A stretch of 64,000 nt of DNA from assembly GCA_963575745.1 (NCBI GenBank), contig CAUYUJ010018541.1:47501-111500 (forward strand), given 5' to 3'. The notes beneath the pieces were generated by a model. It had not been told where the DNA came from and ran no database searches. It saw nothing but the letters and a program-made list of their open reading frames with translations. Shown here in pieces: positions 51,529 to 61,934 of the stretch; position 1 is the stretch's first letter; each line of letters opens with the position of its first letter. This stretch comes from Prorocentrum cordatum (taxonomy: Eukaryota > Sar > Dinophyceae > Prorocentrales > Prorocentraceae). The position numbers were made by a program, and so were the translations under genes.

Positions 51529-51690
51529 CGACGATCCCCCGGGTCTCCGCGGTAGACTGGGTGCCGATCGTGGCGCGCGGCACGCTTGGCGAGTCGTTCC
51601 AGGCCCACCCCGCTGCCGCTGCCGGCGGCGGCGGCATCCAGGCGCCGGCGCCCTGCGACGCCGGGGGGCAGCAGAAAACCCACTGGGGCC
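51526..51690 (+). pseudogene. Light-harvesting polyprotein tail and linker 6
   Basis: In the shifted phase the frame reads TIPRVSAVDWVPIVARGTLG, then ESFQAHPAAAAGGGGIQAPA and CDAGGQQK. It aligns with the repeat tail AISKVPAxGWxQIVAxGTLCE and the linker AGTPAAAGDFGFQALTSSDAGEKQK. No recognisable MAIIGMFF start follows; the frame passes into the GC-rich degenerate region. This is the last piece I can assign with confidence. Confidence 0.75.
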
Positions 51691-51769
51691 CTAGCGATAT
51701 CAAGGCTGAGGGCAGCGCCCGGAGGTCCCAGGGACAGACCCCCCACGTTGCTACGCACCTTGCTGGGAG

Positions 51770-54700
51770 CCCCCGGGCGCCTTGATCGCCCCGCCCTGGC
51801 CCCGCTTCCCCGCCTCGCCCCCCGACGGAGGGGGCGAGAAACAGAGGGCGTCGACGGCGGGGATCGTCGCCGCCCACCCAGCCACCGTTGCGCACGTCGC
51901 CGAGAGCCCCCCCTAGGCGCCCGGCTCGCCCCGACAAGCCGCGGCCACCGCGCGCCGCCCCCCCGACGGAAGAGGCGGCAAACAGAGAACGTCGGCGTTT
52001 CGCGATCCCGAGGACGGCCTTGGCGACCCCCCCCCCGCTCGGGCGGCAGCAGGCCCTCCGCACGTCGGGGCAGAGGGCCCCATCACTCTCTGACATCGCA
52101 CCTATTCGGCGCCCCCCCCGTTCCCAGGCAGCCCAAGGGCGCGCACCGCCGCCCCCCCCCAGCCCCCCCCCTCCCGTTGAAGACGGAGCAGTTAACGTCA
52201 CATGTAGTGCCCCACTCGAAGCGACGGCCTCAGGCGCGCCAGGCGATGGCGCCGACGCCGCGACCCCCCCCGCCGGACCGGGGAGCAACCCCCGAGCCCC
52301 GAGGGGCGCGCAGGAGACCAATCGAGCTGGCGAGACGGAGGGCACAGGTGCCCCGGCGGCAGCCACTACGCGGGAGGTGACGTTCGGATCCCCCCAGCCG
52401 CATTGCGGAGGCCCACCAATCCAGCGGCGCTGACACCGACGGACGCGCGACTAACGGCCGAGCGGACGCCGTCCCCACCCTCGGCAGGATCGTCGGGCCT
52501 CTCACCGAGCAGGCGCGCAGACCCACCGCCCCCCCAGCCCAGATGGAACAGGGGCAGAGGCACAGGCAGTGCTGCAGGCGCCTCAGACCGACGGCACGCG
52601 GGGTCGCGGGCGCGGGGGGGCGCCCCCCCCGACACACCCAGCGGCGCGCAACACGACGGAGATGGGCGGAGACCCACTTGCGGAGCCGACGCTGGCAAGT
52701 CTTCCCAGGGGGTCCTCTCCTTGCCGCTGCGCCCCGTGCCGAAAGCTCTCCCAGGGCGCCTGACTCGCCCAGCCCGACGACTGAGTTGCCCCCCTGTCGG
52801 AGGAGGAGATGCACAGAAGAGGGCCGGCGGCCCTGACGGCGGGAAGCAGGAGAGGTTGGCGGCGAAGACCACCAACAACCCACTTGCAGCGAGCGCCCCT
52901 GGTAGAGGGGGCGAGGAGCAGAAGGGGTTGACTACGGGGACCTCCAACTACCCCAAGCCGCGGATGCCTGCGCCGATAGGAAGCAGAGGCGCCCCCACGG
53001 TGGACAAACGAACTCTGTGCACGGACCACCCGAACCACAGCTGCGCCGTCCTGGACCCGGCGGCCAGCTGGGCCCCCACCCTCCGGGGCCCCGCCGGGCT
53101 CAGGAAGGGCCTGTTTGGCGACGCCTCTGCCAGGGTGCGCGGGGGCACGAGGGTTGCGGGCGCGGGGAGAGGGTCGGCCTCGCCGACACGGAAGGATTGG
53201 AGAACGGATAGGCACACCTCCGTGGATACCCCGCGCGCTCTTCGTCGCCACGGCCGGAAATCGGCCCTCGGACGCGCCGCCCTACGCACGCAGATCGCAT
53301 GCCGCAGCCCAGACGGAGCGGCGCCCGGCAACCCATCTTGCGCCCCGCCGAGACCACCCGGCCGCGGGGCAGCGCCGACGGGCATCGCGATTGGCACCCC
53401 CCCTCTTCCACGGTCGCTTCTCTTCACCCCCCCGCCCAAGCGACGACAAACGGTGGCAGCTCCAGCACCGAGGATTACCACGGCACCCCCCAGGGCGGGG
53501 AGCGTGCCCCCCCCGCCCCAGGTGTCTGCTGCCACGACCCCCTCAATGCCAGCGGAGCCCTGGCCGCCACAATCAAGAGGACACAGCGAGCCCGCGGCAA
53601 AACCCCGCGCGGCCAGGGCCAGGCATTGTTCTCAGCGTGGCGGGGGCATCAGGGACCCCGCCCGACGCGACGCCGCCTACCTTCGCAGCTTCCTCCACCT
53701 CCTGGCCTCGTCGCTGGCCTGATTCTCGCGCGGCTGCACCGCTTCCAGAAGGACGCAGCAGGCCCTCCGCGCGCCGGGTCGCCCCAGGCACGGAGCGCGC
53801 CTCTGGCTCCAGGAAGGGCCCCATCTCATTCGACCCCCTGGCACGCTTGGCGGTGCGAAGGCCGACGCGGATGGGCGGCTTTCCTGAGTCGCCTTTTCCT
53901 CGCCGCCGCGCGCCTTGCCGAGGGCTCTCCTGGGGCGCCTGACTCGCCCCGCCCGTCGTCGGCCTCGCCGAGGTGCCCCCCCGTCGGAGGAGGAGATTTT
54001 CTGGGGATGGCTGGCAGCCCTGGAGACGGGAAGCCAAAGTGGCTGCCGGCGGAGTCCACCAACGACCCCCGGGCCACATGCCTCCCCAGCGGAGGTGGCG
54101 GGAAGAAGAAGGGCCCCGCCGGGACTGCCGCGACTGTCGCCAGCACCGAGGATTACCGCAGTACCCCCCAGGGCGGGGTGCACCCCCGCCCCTGGCGTCT
54201 TCTACCACTACCCCCATCAATACCGTTTGCGCCCTTGCCGCCGCAGTCTGGAAGTCTCAGCGCGCTGGCGCTGGACCAAATGCGACCTGGGCCAGGCACT
54301 GTACCCTGCGCGGCGGGGGCATAAGGGCCCCAGCCAGCACTACGCTGCATTCCCTCGCAGGCCCCCCACACACACAGGCCGCGGCAGGCCCTCCGCGCGC
54401 TGGATCGCTCCGGGCATGGAATGCGCCCCTGGCTGCGGGGAGGGCCCCATCAATTTCCGACCGTCCACCTATTCGGTGCCGCCCCTCCTTTCTGCAGACA
54501 GCTCACTGCCCCATACCGCCGCCCCCCCGTGTCGAGACGGAGCAGGAACGGCACCCTCGACCGTGGGTCGGCCCGCTAGCCCCCACCCGGACCTTTCGGC
54601 CCCCCCCTTTTGCTTGGCTTTCAGGTCAGCACGCGGTTGCTGCAACGCAGCCGTGGCGCCCTGCATTGCCATCCGCCCCCCCCGCGCCTCGAAGGTCAGC

Positions 54701-54955
54701 AGATCTCGGCACCCCCCCGCCCACTGGCTGGCCCGCCCCTGCTCCGCGCCGCCCTCCACCGATGGAGCGGCTCTGCCTCTCTGTTTCGCGCCCTTCGCCT
54801 ACACGCCAGCCGCTCTTGCCGCGCTCATCGCAGCACACTCGCGGCGGCCAGCGCTCGGCCTCACCCCTCTCCCAACGCGCCTCGCAGGTCACCAGATCTC
54901 GGCGCTCTGCCCAGACGCGGGGTTCGCCAGCACCGCCGGCTCCCCCCTTTAGGCG
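51770..54955 (+). pseudogene. Long degenerate GC-rich tandem region, linker-like words
   Basis: Large blocks recur. CGCCTGACTCGCCC plus GTCGGAGGAGGAGAT appear at 52,758-52,812 and 53,936-53,998. GCAGGCCCTCCGC plus GGGCCCCATC appear near 52,047, 53,757 and 54,385. AGCACCGAGGATTACC appears at 53,463 and 54,139. Within each block are decayed linker-like words: GGKQERLAAKTTNNPLA (about 52,835), GDGKPKWLPAESTNDP (about 54,020) and GGGEKQRASTAGIVA (about 51,828). These resemble the light-harvesting linker GDKQEKLAAEITNGRLA. I infer an older, more decayed, C-biased extension of the same array, but no transmembrane repeat survives. The 439- and 345-codon frames across it are Arg/Pro-rich and not genes. 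Confidence 0.5.
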
Positions 54956-55354
54956 GTGATTGCATCATCACGTAACAGGCATTTCTCCTTGCAGCCGTTT
55001 GCTGATTGTCCAACGTCAGCCCCATCTGGTTCTCCGATGGGCTGATATTGATTGGCTGGTCTGGACGTTCCATGCTTGTCCATTCGTGGTACCGCTCCCC
55101 CACGCGGCTCTGCCCCGCTGCCGTCGGGCTGCCTTCCCCCCCAGCTGCTGCCCGGCGCCGCGGCTGGCCCCCCCCCCCCAGCGTCCGCCCCGCCGCAGCC
55201 AGGACTTGCCTGAGCGGGCCCGGCGGCTTCCTCTCTTCCCGTTGCGCCTGGGTCTCCTCCCCCCCCGAGCGTTGCGGCCCCATCTGCATCTAGCGCGCCC
55301 CACTGATGGCCGATCGCCCGAGCAGCAACCTCTGCCCAGCCGCCGACACAAAAA
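54956..55354. other. Single-copy stretch, nothing recognised
   Basis: C-rich with short frames. No repeat shared with the flanks and no motif. Confidence 0.4.
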
Positions 55355-56467
55355 GTGGTGTGCGTCTGTGCGTGTGTGCGTGTGTGCGTGTCTGTTCGTG
55401 TGTGCGTGTGTGCGCGTTTGCGCGTATGTGTGTGTGTGTGTTGGATGCATGCGAGTGTGAGTGTGAGTGTGTGTGTGTGTGCTGCTGTGTGCTGCGTGTG
55501 CGATGCGTGCGTGTGTGCGTGCGTACGTGTGTGCGGTGTGTGTGTGTGTGCGTGCGTGTGCGTGCGTGTGCGTGTGTGCGTGCGTGTGTGCGCATGTGTG
55601 CACGTGTGAGTGTGTGTGTGTGTGTGCGTGTGCGTATGTATGCCGGAAGAGGCTCGCTCTCGACCCGCGGATCAAAAAAGTGCGTATGTATGTGTTGTGC
55701 GTGTGTGTGTGTGTGCGCGCTGTCCGTGTGTGTGCTGTGCGCGTGTGTGTGTGTGTTTGCTGTGCATGTGTGTGCGTGTGTGTATGCGTGCGTGCGTGTG
55801 TGCGTGTGTGCGTGTGTGTGTGTGTATGTGTGCGCGCGTACGTGTGTGCGTGTGTCCGTGTGTGCGTGTGTGCGTAAGTGCGTAAGTGCGTGAGTGCGTG
55901 CGGTGTGTGTGTGTGTGTGTGCGTGTGTTCGTGCGTGCGTGTGTGCGTGTGTACGTGTGTGGGGGCGTGTGAGTTTGAGTGTGTCTGTGGGTGTGTGTGT
56001 GTTGTGTGTGTTGTGTGCGGCGTGTGCGATGTATGGTGTGTGCGTGTGTGCACGTGTACGCGTGTGCGCGTGTGCGTGTGTGCGCGTTTGTGCGTGAGTT
56101 CATGTGTGTGCGCGTGCGTGCGTGCGTGTGGGCTGTATGTTGTTTGTGTGCGTTGCATGATATGTTTGTGTTGTTGTATTGTGTGTAGCGTGTGTGGTAT
56201 GTGTTTTGTGCGTTGTGTGTGTGTGGGTTGTGTATGTTGTGTGGTGCGTGTTGTGTGTTCTGTGTGTTGCGTGTGTGTGTGTGCGTGTGTGTGCGTGAGT
56301 GTATGTGTGTGTGTGCGTGTGGGCGTGGGTGCGTGTGTGCGGTGTGTGTGTGTGTGTGCGTGCGTGTGCGTGTGAGTGTGTGCGTGTGTGTGTGGTGTGC
56401 GTGTGGGTGCGCGCGTGCGTGCGTGCGTGCTTGCGTGCATGCGTGCGTGCGTGTATGTGCGCGCGCG
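55355..56467. repeat. GT/GCGT-rich microsatellite tract, ~1.1 kb
   Basis: GTGTGC, GCGTGC and GTGTTGTG words with one unique island at 55,641-55,680. The 629-codon minus frame (55,016-56,905) over it is a His/Thr repeat artefact. Confidence 0.95.
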
Positions 56468-57056
56468 TATTTTCATCGGTGCCACTATGTCAGACGCATT
56501 CGTCCTTTGCATTAGCGCGCACTGGGTGGAAAAAGTATGCGTTGTCGTGTGTACCAAATTTGTGTAGGTGTGCATGTGTGGGGTTTGCTGGATGTGGTGA
56601 TAGTTTCCAGCGACGATTTGAGGCTTGGCCGTTAACGTTGGCGTGCCGACCAGAGGGATGTTGCATGAGACCGCAATTTGCATCCGGCGGGCCGCTGTCT
56701 TTTGGCGGCGCAATGGAGTTGCGCACAAAGCGCACGTACCAGCTGCAGGAGTCCAGTCACATCTAATCCACAGCGTCATAGCGCAGCCAGCGACTAGCCT
56801 GTGGCGGCTGGATGATCGCAACAGCCCGCCGACAAAACAGCGTGCGTTTGTATGCGTGTGTTTGTGTTTGCGCGTGTGCCTGTCGGTCGGTCGGCCTGCG
56901 TGCATATTACATGCGCATCTTGTGTGTTGTCCAACAGGGCGTAGAAAATGTGCTTGCAGCCAGGCAGCACCCTAGAACCTCGTCTGTGCATCCCTCTGGT
57001 TAGGGAGCGTCCCCGCGCACCGATCCAGAAATGCTTTCACATGTTGGACCAAGTCA
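56468..57056. other. Single-copy stretch, no recognised gene
   Basis: Frames of up to 155 codons that begin in the GT tract continue here without a motif (for example EAWPLTLACRPEGCCMRPQF). Confidence 0.4.
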
Positions 57057-57815
57057 TTGCTGCGTTGGTGGCCCAAGCAGAACGGAGTGCCAAAGTCAGA
57101 GGCTGGGGCAGGAGAACGTGGCACGTACCCCAACCGTTCCAGGCGCCACCCCCGTCTAGAGGACTGCATGATGAACGTCACTCTAGCATGTAATCAGTTT
57201 CCCACGAATTCCATGCAATTGTTACTGCCTGGGACGATTCCTCTACCTCTACCACTACATGCACTCATTGACTGTCCATCGGCGTACCCGAGAAGACTGA
57301 CGTTGTTGTTGCCCATATCTGGCGTGGTTGGGCTCTTGTGCGAGGAGCCCGCCGAACGAAATGATCTTCGCTGCTGTGTGATGACCGAGTTGAGACGAGG
57401 TTCATTACTGATCGTTGTTATTATTATATCCGGCAGTGGATCTACTGGTGCAGATAAGGATAATCCAGCCGTTGGCCTCGCAACGACCATCGTCAAGATG
57501 GCAAGCGCAGGGTTAATTCGAATGCTTGGTCTTCTTACTTCATGTCCAGCACAAAGCACGCGCCGCATATTAGAGTTGCGCCCAGCGTCAAGAACTATAT
57601 CCTCTTCGCCGTTGCTCAGGGTTTCTCCGGCACCTTCAGGAAGTCGACACCGCCTCTCAGTTCTTCATATGTCAGCGGGGTTGCACGCACAGTCTCGGCC
57701 CCACAGTCTTAGCCAAGCGGATGTTCAATATGCTTGCACAAAGTTTGTCAGGGTTTTGTTGTTTTTCTTGACAATCGTCTTGGCTCCAAGCTGTAGCTCG
57801 TTCATCTACCGTTAA
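57057..57815 (+). CDS. Unassigned 252-codon open frame
   Basis: This frame lies wholly in single-copy DNA of moderate GC, unlike most long frames here. It has several hydrophobic segments: PLPLPLHALIDCPSAYP, RRLTLLLPISGVVGLLCEEP, GSLLIVVIIISGSG and a C-terminal VLLFFLTIVLAPSCSSFIY. If translated it could be a small membrane protein with three or four helices. I recognise no family motif. A minus frame of 124 codons (57,194-57,568) overlaps. ATG at 57,057 is the first in the frame; an in-frame ATG follows at about 57,168 (MMNVTLACNQFP). Low confidence that it is a gene. Confidence 0.25.
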   Translation: MLRWWPKQNGVPKSEAGAGERGTYPNRSRRHPRLEDCMMNVTLACNQFPTNSMQLLLPGTIPLPLPLHALIDCPSAYPRRLTLLLPISGVVGLLCEEPAERNDLRCCVMTELRRGSLLIVVIIISGSGSTGADKDNPAVGLATTIVKMASAGLIRMLGLLTSCPAQSTRRILELRPASRTISSSPLLRVSPAPSGSRHRLSVLHMSAGLHAQSRPHSLSQADVQYACTKFVRVLLFFLTIVLAPSCSSFIYR

Positions 57816-58336
57816 TGTTCTCTTATTGTGGCATTGCACCTGTTCGTATTTGCTTCATCCAGAGGGTGTCCTTGCGGTGCCGACCAGCACACGCGGTGGA
57901 GGGCCGAGCGATAGATTCGTGGATTGGGCAGCGATCTGATTGTTTGCATGATCGTGATCGTTGGCACCACAACGATTGTCATCAACAATGCCTTTACGTT
58001 GGTGCGCCAGGGTGCAGCGAAGCGCACACATGTTCGATCATGTGTGTCTTGTTTTTGCACAAGCGATTTGGTACCAGGTGGGTGCGCATACCTTTGCGAC
58101 AGGAGCCATCAGCTGACAAGTCTTCTCCGCATTGAAAAGGTATCCATAACACACCTCGAGCAAGACCACTCCCACATAGGGAGGCGAGGAGTGCGACACC
58201 CAGTCCGGTCGCCGGATGCGCACGCCGGCATGCACGCACGAACGCATCTGTCGATGTACCTCCTCGTAGAATCAGGCCCAGCACTGTGCGGCACGTCCCC
58301 TTGGAAATTCGACACATCCACGAACGGCCACGGGCA
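57816..58336. other. Single-copy stretch, nothing recognised
   Basis: The plus frame 57,924-58,643 (239 codons) runs across interspersed repeat G, so I do not call it. No motif is visible. Confidence 0.4.
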
Positions 58337-58525
58337 AAGAAAAATCAGGAGGGAAAGAAACACACAGACACAATTAATCGTCGATCCCCAGGAAAATATG
58401 GAAAATATGGGAAGTGGGGGGGAAGACAAAATCCCAGAAAATATCGGAAAATATGGGGAATCTTTTTATTTGTGTGTATTTATTTGTGTGTTCTGGGGCC
58501 CCTTTAAAGAATTCGTCACGGGTCG
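58337..58525 (+). mobile_element. Interspersed repeat family G, copy 2
   Basis: TCAGGAGGGAAAG, AACACACAGACACAATTAAT, CCCCAGGAAAATATGG, ATGGGAAGTGGGGGGGAAGA, ATCCCAGAAAATATCGG and TATTTATTTGTGTGTTC match 18,684-18,875. At 40 kb distance the match is still evident over nearly 190 bp, which suggests recent activity compared with other families here. Confidence 0.8.
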
Positions 58526-58754
58526 CGCATCCCCACTAGACCATTCAGAATTTCTGCCCGTGAGTCTCGTGGGAAGGGTCTCCTCATCCTTCTTCCCGTC
58601 AGCTCTCAGACAGTTGACGGGCGGGACGAAGAGACACATGTAGTGAAACAAAGCGGGTGACGAGGGTGAACAAAGAGACTTTTTGAGCAAGGGGGTGGCG
58701 TTGGAGGGCCTCTTCGAGCCATACCTGGGGTCCGCGGGGGAGTGAGGGAAGGAG

Positions 58755-58763
58755 GAGGAGAAG

Positions 58764-58799
<36 letters not shown>

Positions 58800-58890
58800 C
58801 ATGATGATGAGGAAGAGGAGGAAAAGGAAAAGGCAGACGATGAGGGCAAGCACGAGGACGAGGAGGAGGAGGAGGACAACGAGGACGAGG
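58755..58890. repeat. (GAC)n/(GAG)n microsatellite
   Basis: GACGAC run at 58,765-58,800, then GAGGAG/GAAAAG triplets. Confidence 0.93.
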
Positions 58891-58904
58891 ACGGATCCCT
58901 CAAA

Positions 58905-59050
58905 ATCGCCTCTTGGAGCCTTCTTGGGGATCTTTTGGGGGATCTTGAGATCCTCTTTGGGCTCTTTTGGGGTGTCTTGGGGCCCTTTGGGGGCTCTTGC
59001 GGCCCTGTTGGGAGCCCTGCAGGACCTTCTGTGGCCATCTTGGAGGCCAT
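58905..59050 (+). repeat. Family F minisatellite, short TTGGGG block
   Basis: GGAGCCTTCTTGGGGATC, TTTTGGGGGATCTTGAG and GGTGTCTTGGGGCCCTTTGG words. Confidence 0.7.
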
Positions 59051-60100
59051 CGATCAAAATGGGGGGGTCCTCGGTTTGCCTCCCCCCTCCTGGGCCATAA
59101 ACATCAGCGTGAGGTTGTGGTCGAGCCCAGTGCCAGCTGCAGGCTGTGGGCAACCTCCCGTGCCGCCTTCTCCGGCATGGGCCGGGGGCGCGCGTGGTAG
59201 GGACAAAAATGGAACAAACTCAACACAGAGTGCGGAGCCCGCCCGGGCTCCCGTGCCACGCCGCCCCCATCGTGTCCCTGCCCCGCAGGTGGGGGCAGGG
59301 AGGGCCGGGGCCACGATAAAAATTAGGATTCCAGAGAGCCGTGCCATTCAACTGCAGAGAAGAAGACAAGGAGGAGAGAAGCGACAGGGACGTGCACACA
59401 GAGCAACTCAGAAAAGCTTTGCTCACAACCTGCCCGGCATTCCAAGCCCCACCTCCAAGGCGAGCGGCGCCGGCACGACAAATCACACTAACACCGAGGG
59501 CGCGTAATGAGGGATACAGCCGTTGGCGATCCACGTACCACCTTTGCAAAGTCTCGGGACAGCACAGCGTGCAGAGTAATAATGGACAAAAGTCAAGCTC
59601 CACAGCGGACGAAGTCGACACTATGAAGACAGCAGGGCTTGACCCCGTTTAAAGACGGAGGTGGGGGGTCAAGCCTCAACGATGCTCGTAAAGTAAACCA
59701 AGTGGCTAAAAGTGCAACGCAAGGGAATTACATGACAAAGCTATGATATAGGTGAGAGCCAAACTGCACGGCCTGAGGAGCCCCTCCAGCCAGCTAGAAA
59801 AAAAGACGACGAGCTTGTGTCAACGTACTGCTGGCCAGACATGCCGGAAGATGGTCTCAGATGAATGTGAACATACGCAACACACACAGAGAGCCAGGTG
59901 GGCACGGTGGACAGGTGAGATTGTTTAGGCAAAATGCCAAGGCACGAGGGGCCCCCTGTACCGCGAGCCCCCCGCGCCCAGGTGGTCAATGGAGAACCCC
60001 ACTGACCTGTGAGATCGTTTAGCCGCTGTCAGTCGTACTTGTTCCTGCAATACGTGCTGACCGCGTTCCTCGTGGGACCACGTAGGGGTAGATCTCATCT
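59051..60100. other. Single-copy stretch, no recognised gene
   Basis: Plus frames 58,935-59,507 (190 codons) and 59,341-59,652 (103 codons) have mixed composition but no motif. At 59,640-60,000 frames are short. Confidence 0.4.
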
Positions 60101-60107
60101 AAACATC

Positions 60108-60480
60108 ACATCTTGGGGCGCTCTTGGGGCGATCTTGGGCGCTCTTGGGGCCGGTGTGGGGCCTATTGGCCCCTCTTGGCGCTCTCTTGGGCCATCTTGG
60201 CGCCATCGTGAGGCCTCAGAAGCCCGTCGGAACCGAAAAGGCGAGAAGGCACAAGTCATTGATTTCCCGCAGGTGTTTGAAGAAATATTGCCTCTTGGGG
60301 GGTTCCCGCGGGGGCTCCGAGAGCATTTGGAACAGTCTTGCGGCCTTCGACGGGCCTCTTGGAGGCATGTCGGAAGTTGTTTGGAACGATCTTCGGCTAT
60401 CTTGAGCCGCCTTGGAGGCCATCGTGGAGCATAGGAGGCCCTCTTGGAGCCATCCTGGGCCATCTTGGACACTCCAACCG
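60108..60480 (+). repeat. Family F minisatellite, TTGGGGCG orientation
   Basis: CTTGGGGCGCTCTTGGGGCG, CTCTTGGGCCATCTTGG and GCCGCCTTGGAGGCCATC words. An AT-rich island with CAAGTCATTGATTTCCCGC (60,251) may correspond to the CATTGATT islands of the 20.9-23.2 kb arrays. Confidence 0.75.
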
Positions 60481-60639
60481 ATCGCGGCCCGCCGCGAAAA
60501 ACATCAGGAATGGGAGGGGGAGGGTACCCCTCCCCGAAGGGACAAGGGTTTCTTGAAGTAGGAACAAAAAACTCGCTAGGCCACCTTAGCCCAAAGGGCT
60601 GGTGGGGTTATCCTAGCGACGGACTCAACCATATGGAGT

Positions 60640-61345
60640 TGTGAGTACCGCAGCTGTGAGTCGATTTCCCCATAGGCCACGAAACGCGCGAGGGGCATGC
60701 CGAAATGGGGGGAGGGGGGGGGCGCATGCGGATCGTGCCGTTGGAGCCTTCGGCGGAGTTCCCTGTGGGAGCCGCGAAACACGCGTTGCCAAAATGGGGG
60801 GAGCCGCATGCGAACTATGCCAGTGGGGGCTCCCTGTGGGACCACGAAGCGCGCAAGGGGTGCACCGAAACGGGCCTGACGCCCACATGCGAACGTCGCC
60901 ATTGGGCCCTCAGGTGGAGCGCCGTATGGGTCCACGAAGCGTGTGAGGGGTGTGCCGAAACGTGCCTGACGCCCACATGCGAACGTTGCCATTGAGGCCT
61001 TAGGTGGAGCTCTAGATGGGCAAGAGAAACGTGTGAGGGGTTGGCCGGCACGGGCGTAACGCCTACATGCGAACGTCGCCAGTGGCACAATAAGTGGAGC
61101 TCCCTCTGGGGCCACGAGACGCGCGAGGGTGTGCCGAAACGGGCGTGACGCCCACATGCGAACGTCGCCATTGGGGCCTCAGGTGGTGCTCCCTACGGGG
61201 CCACGAAGCGTGTGAGGAGTGTGCCAGAAGGGGCGTGACGCCCACATGCGAACGTCGACACTGGGGCATCAGGTGGAGCTCCCTCTGGGGCCACGAAACG
61301 CCGGGGAGGGGGCCGGAACGGGCGTGACGCCCACATGTCGGGGTT
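60640..61345 (+). repeat. 89-bp satellite, eight to nine units
   Basis: The phrase GGGCGTGACGCCCACATGCG plus AACGTCGCC recurs with anchors at about 60,726, 60,807, 60,882, 60,971, 61,061, 61,150, 61,240 and 61,329, and a stray copy at 61,561. Units also contain TGGAGCTCCCTxTGGGGCCA and CGAAGCGxGTGAGGGGTGTG. GGGCGTGACGCCC is a palindrome around one base. Confidence 0.92.
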
Positions 61346-61415
61346 CAAGAGACGGAGGTCAATAGAAACGGGGGTCAGCCAGAGCGCCCGATTTTGCAGG
61401 ATCCTGCAGGGCCAG
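61345..61415 (+). repeat. Interspersed repeat family H, copy 2
   Basis: GACGGAGGTCAATAGAAACG and GGGTCAGCCAGAGCGCCCGA match 20,598-20,672. Confidence 0.75.
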
Positions 61416-61550
61416 GGTGGCATTGACCCGGGTTTGGGCGGAGGATCCTGTGGGATGTTGCTAGATCCTTCGCAATGACCCGGGTTTGGGTGCAGGATCT
61501 TGCAGGATTCTGCAGGGCCTGATTGACCCGGGTCTAAAATGAGCTGGGTC
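61395..61550 (+). repeat. ~65-bp repeat, GCAGGATCxTGCAGG / GACCCGGGTTTGGG
   Basis: TGCAGGATCCTGCAGGGCC (61,396) and GCAGGATCTTGCAGGATTC (61,492), with TGACCCGGGTTTGGG at 61,425 and 61,478 and a TTGACCCGGGTCT variant at 61,521. GCAGGATCCTGC is a perfect palindrome. Confidence 0.75.
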
Positions 61551-61934
61551 AGAAGATCCCCGAATATGCGAACGTCGCCATGGTGGCATTAGGTGTAGCC
61601 CCCTGATAGGGGCCACCATACGCGTGAGAGGTGTGCCTAAACAGGGACATGCAGAGGGCAAAGGCGGGGGTTATAGGGATGGGAGGAGGGAGGGAGGGCG
61701 TCGGGAGGGAAAGAAGGAAGGACAGAAGGAAGGAGGCGCGGGACGCTGTCTCTTCAAAACCAGGACCCAACACCACAGGATGGTTGGGAAGAAAACCGTT
61801 TGAAGACCGCCGCCGAAGGAGGACAATAGTAAGAATCACCCGAGACGTACCCAACCCCCTCTCCACGCGAGGCGAATACGTGTAGAGCTCCCCATACCAA
61901 AGAACACATCGCCAGATATGTACAATCTGCGATC

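Noticed and set aside
55016-56905. 629-codon minus open frame
   Set aside because: Almost entirely His/Thr dipeptides from a GT/GC microsatellite.
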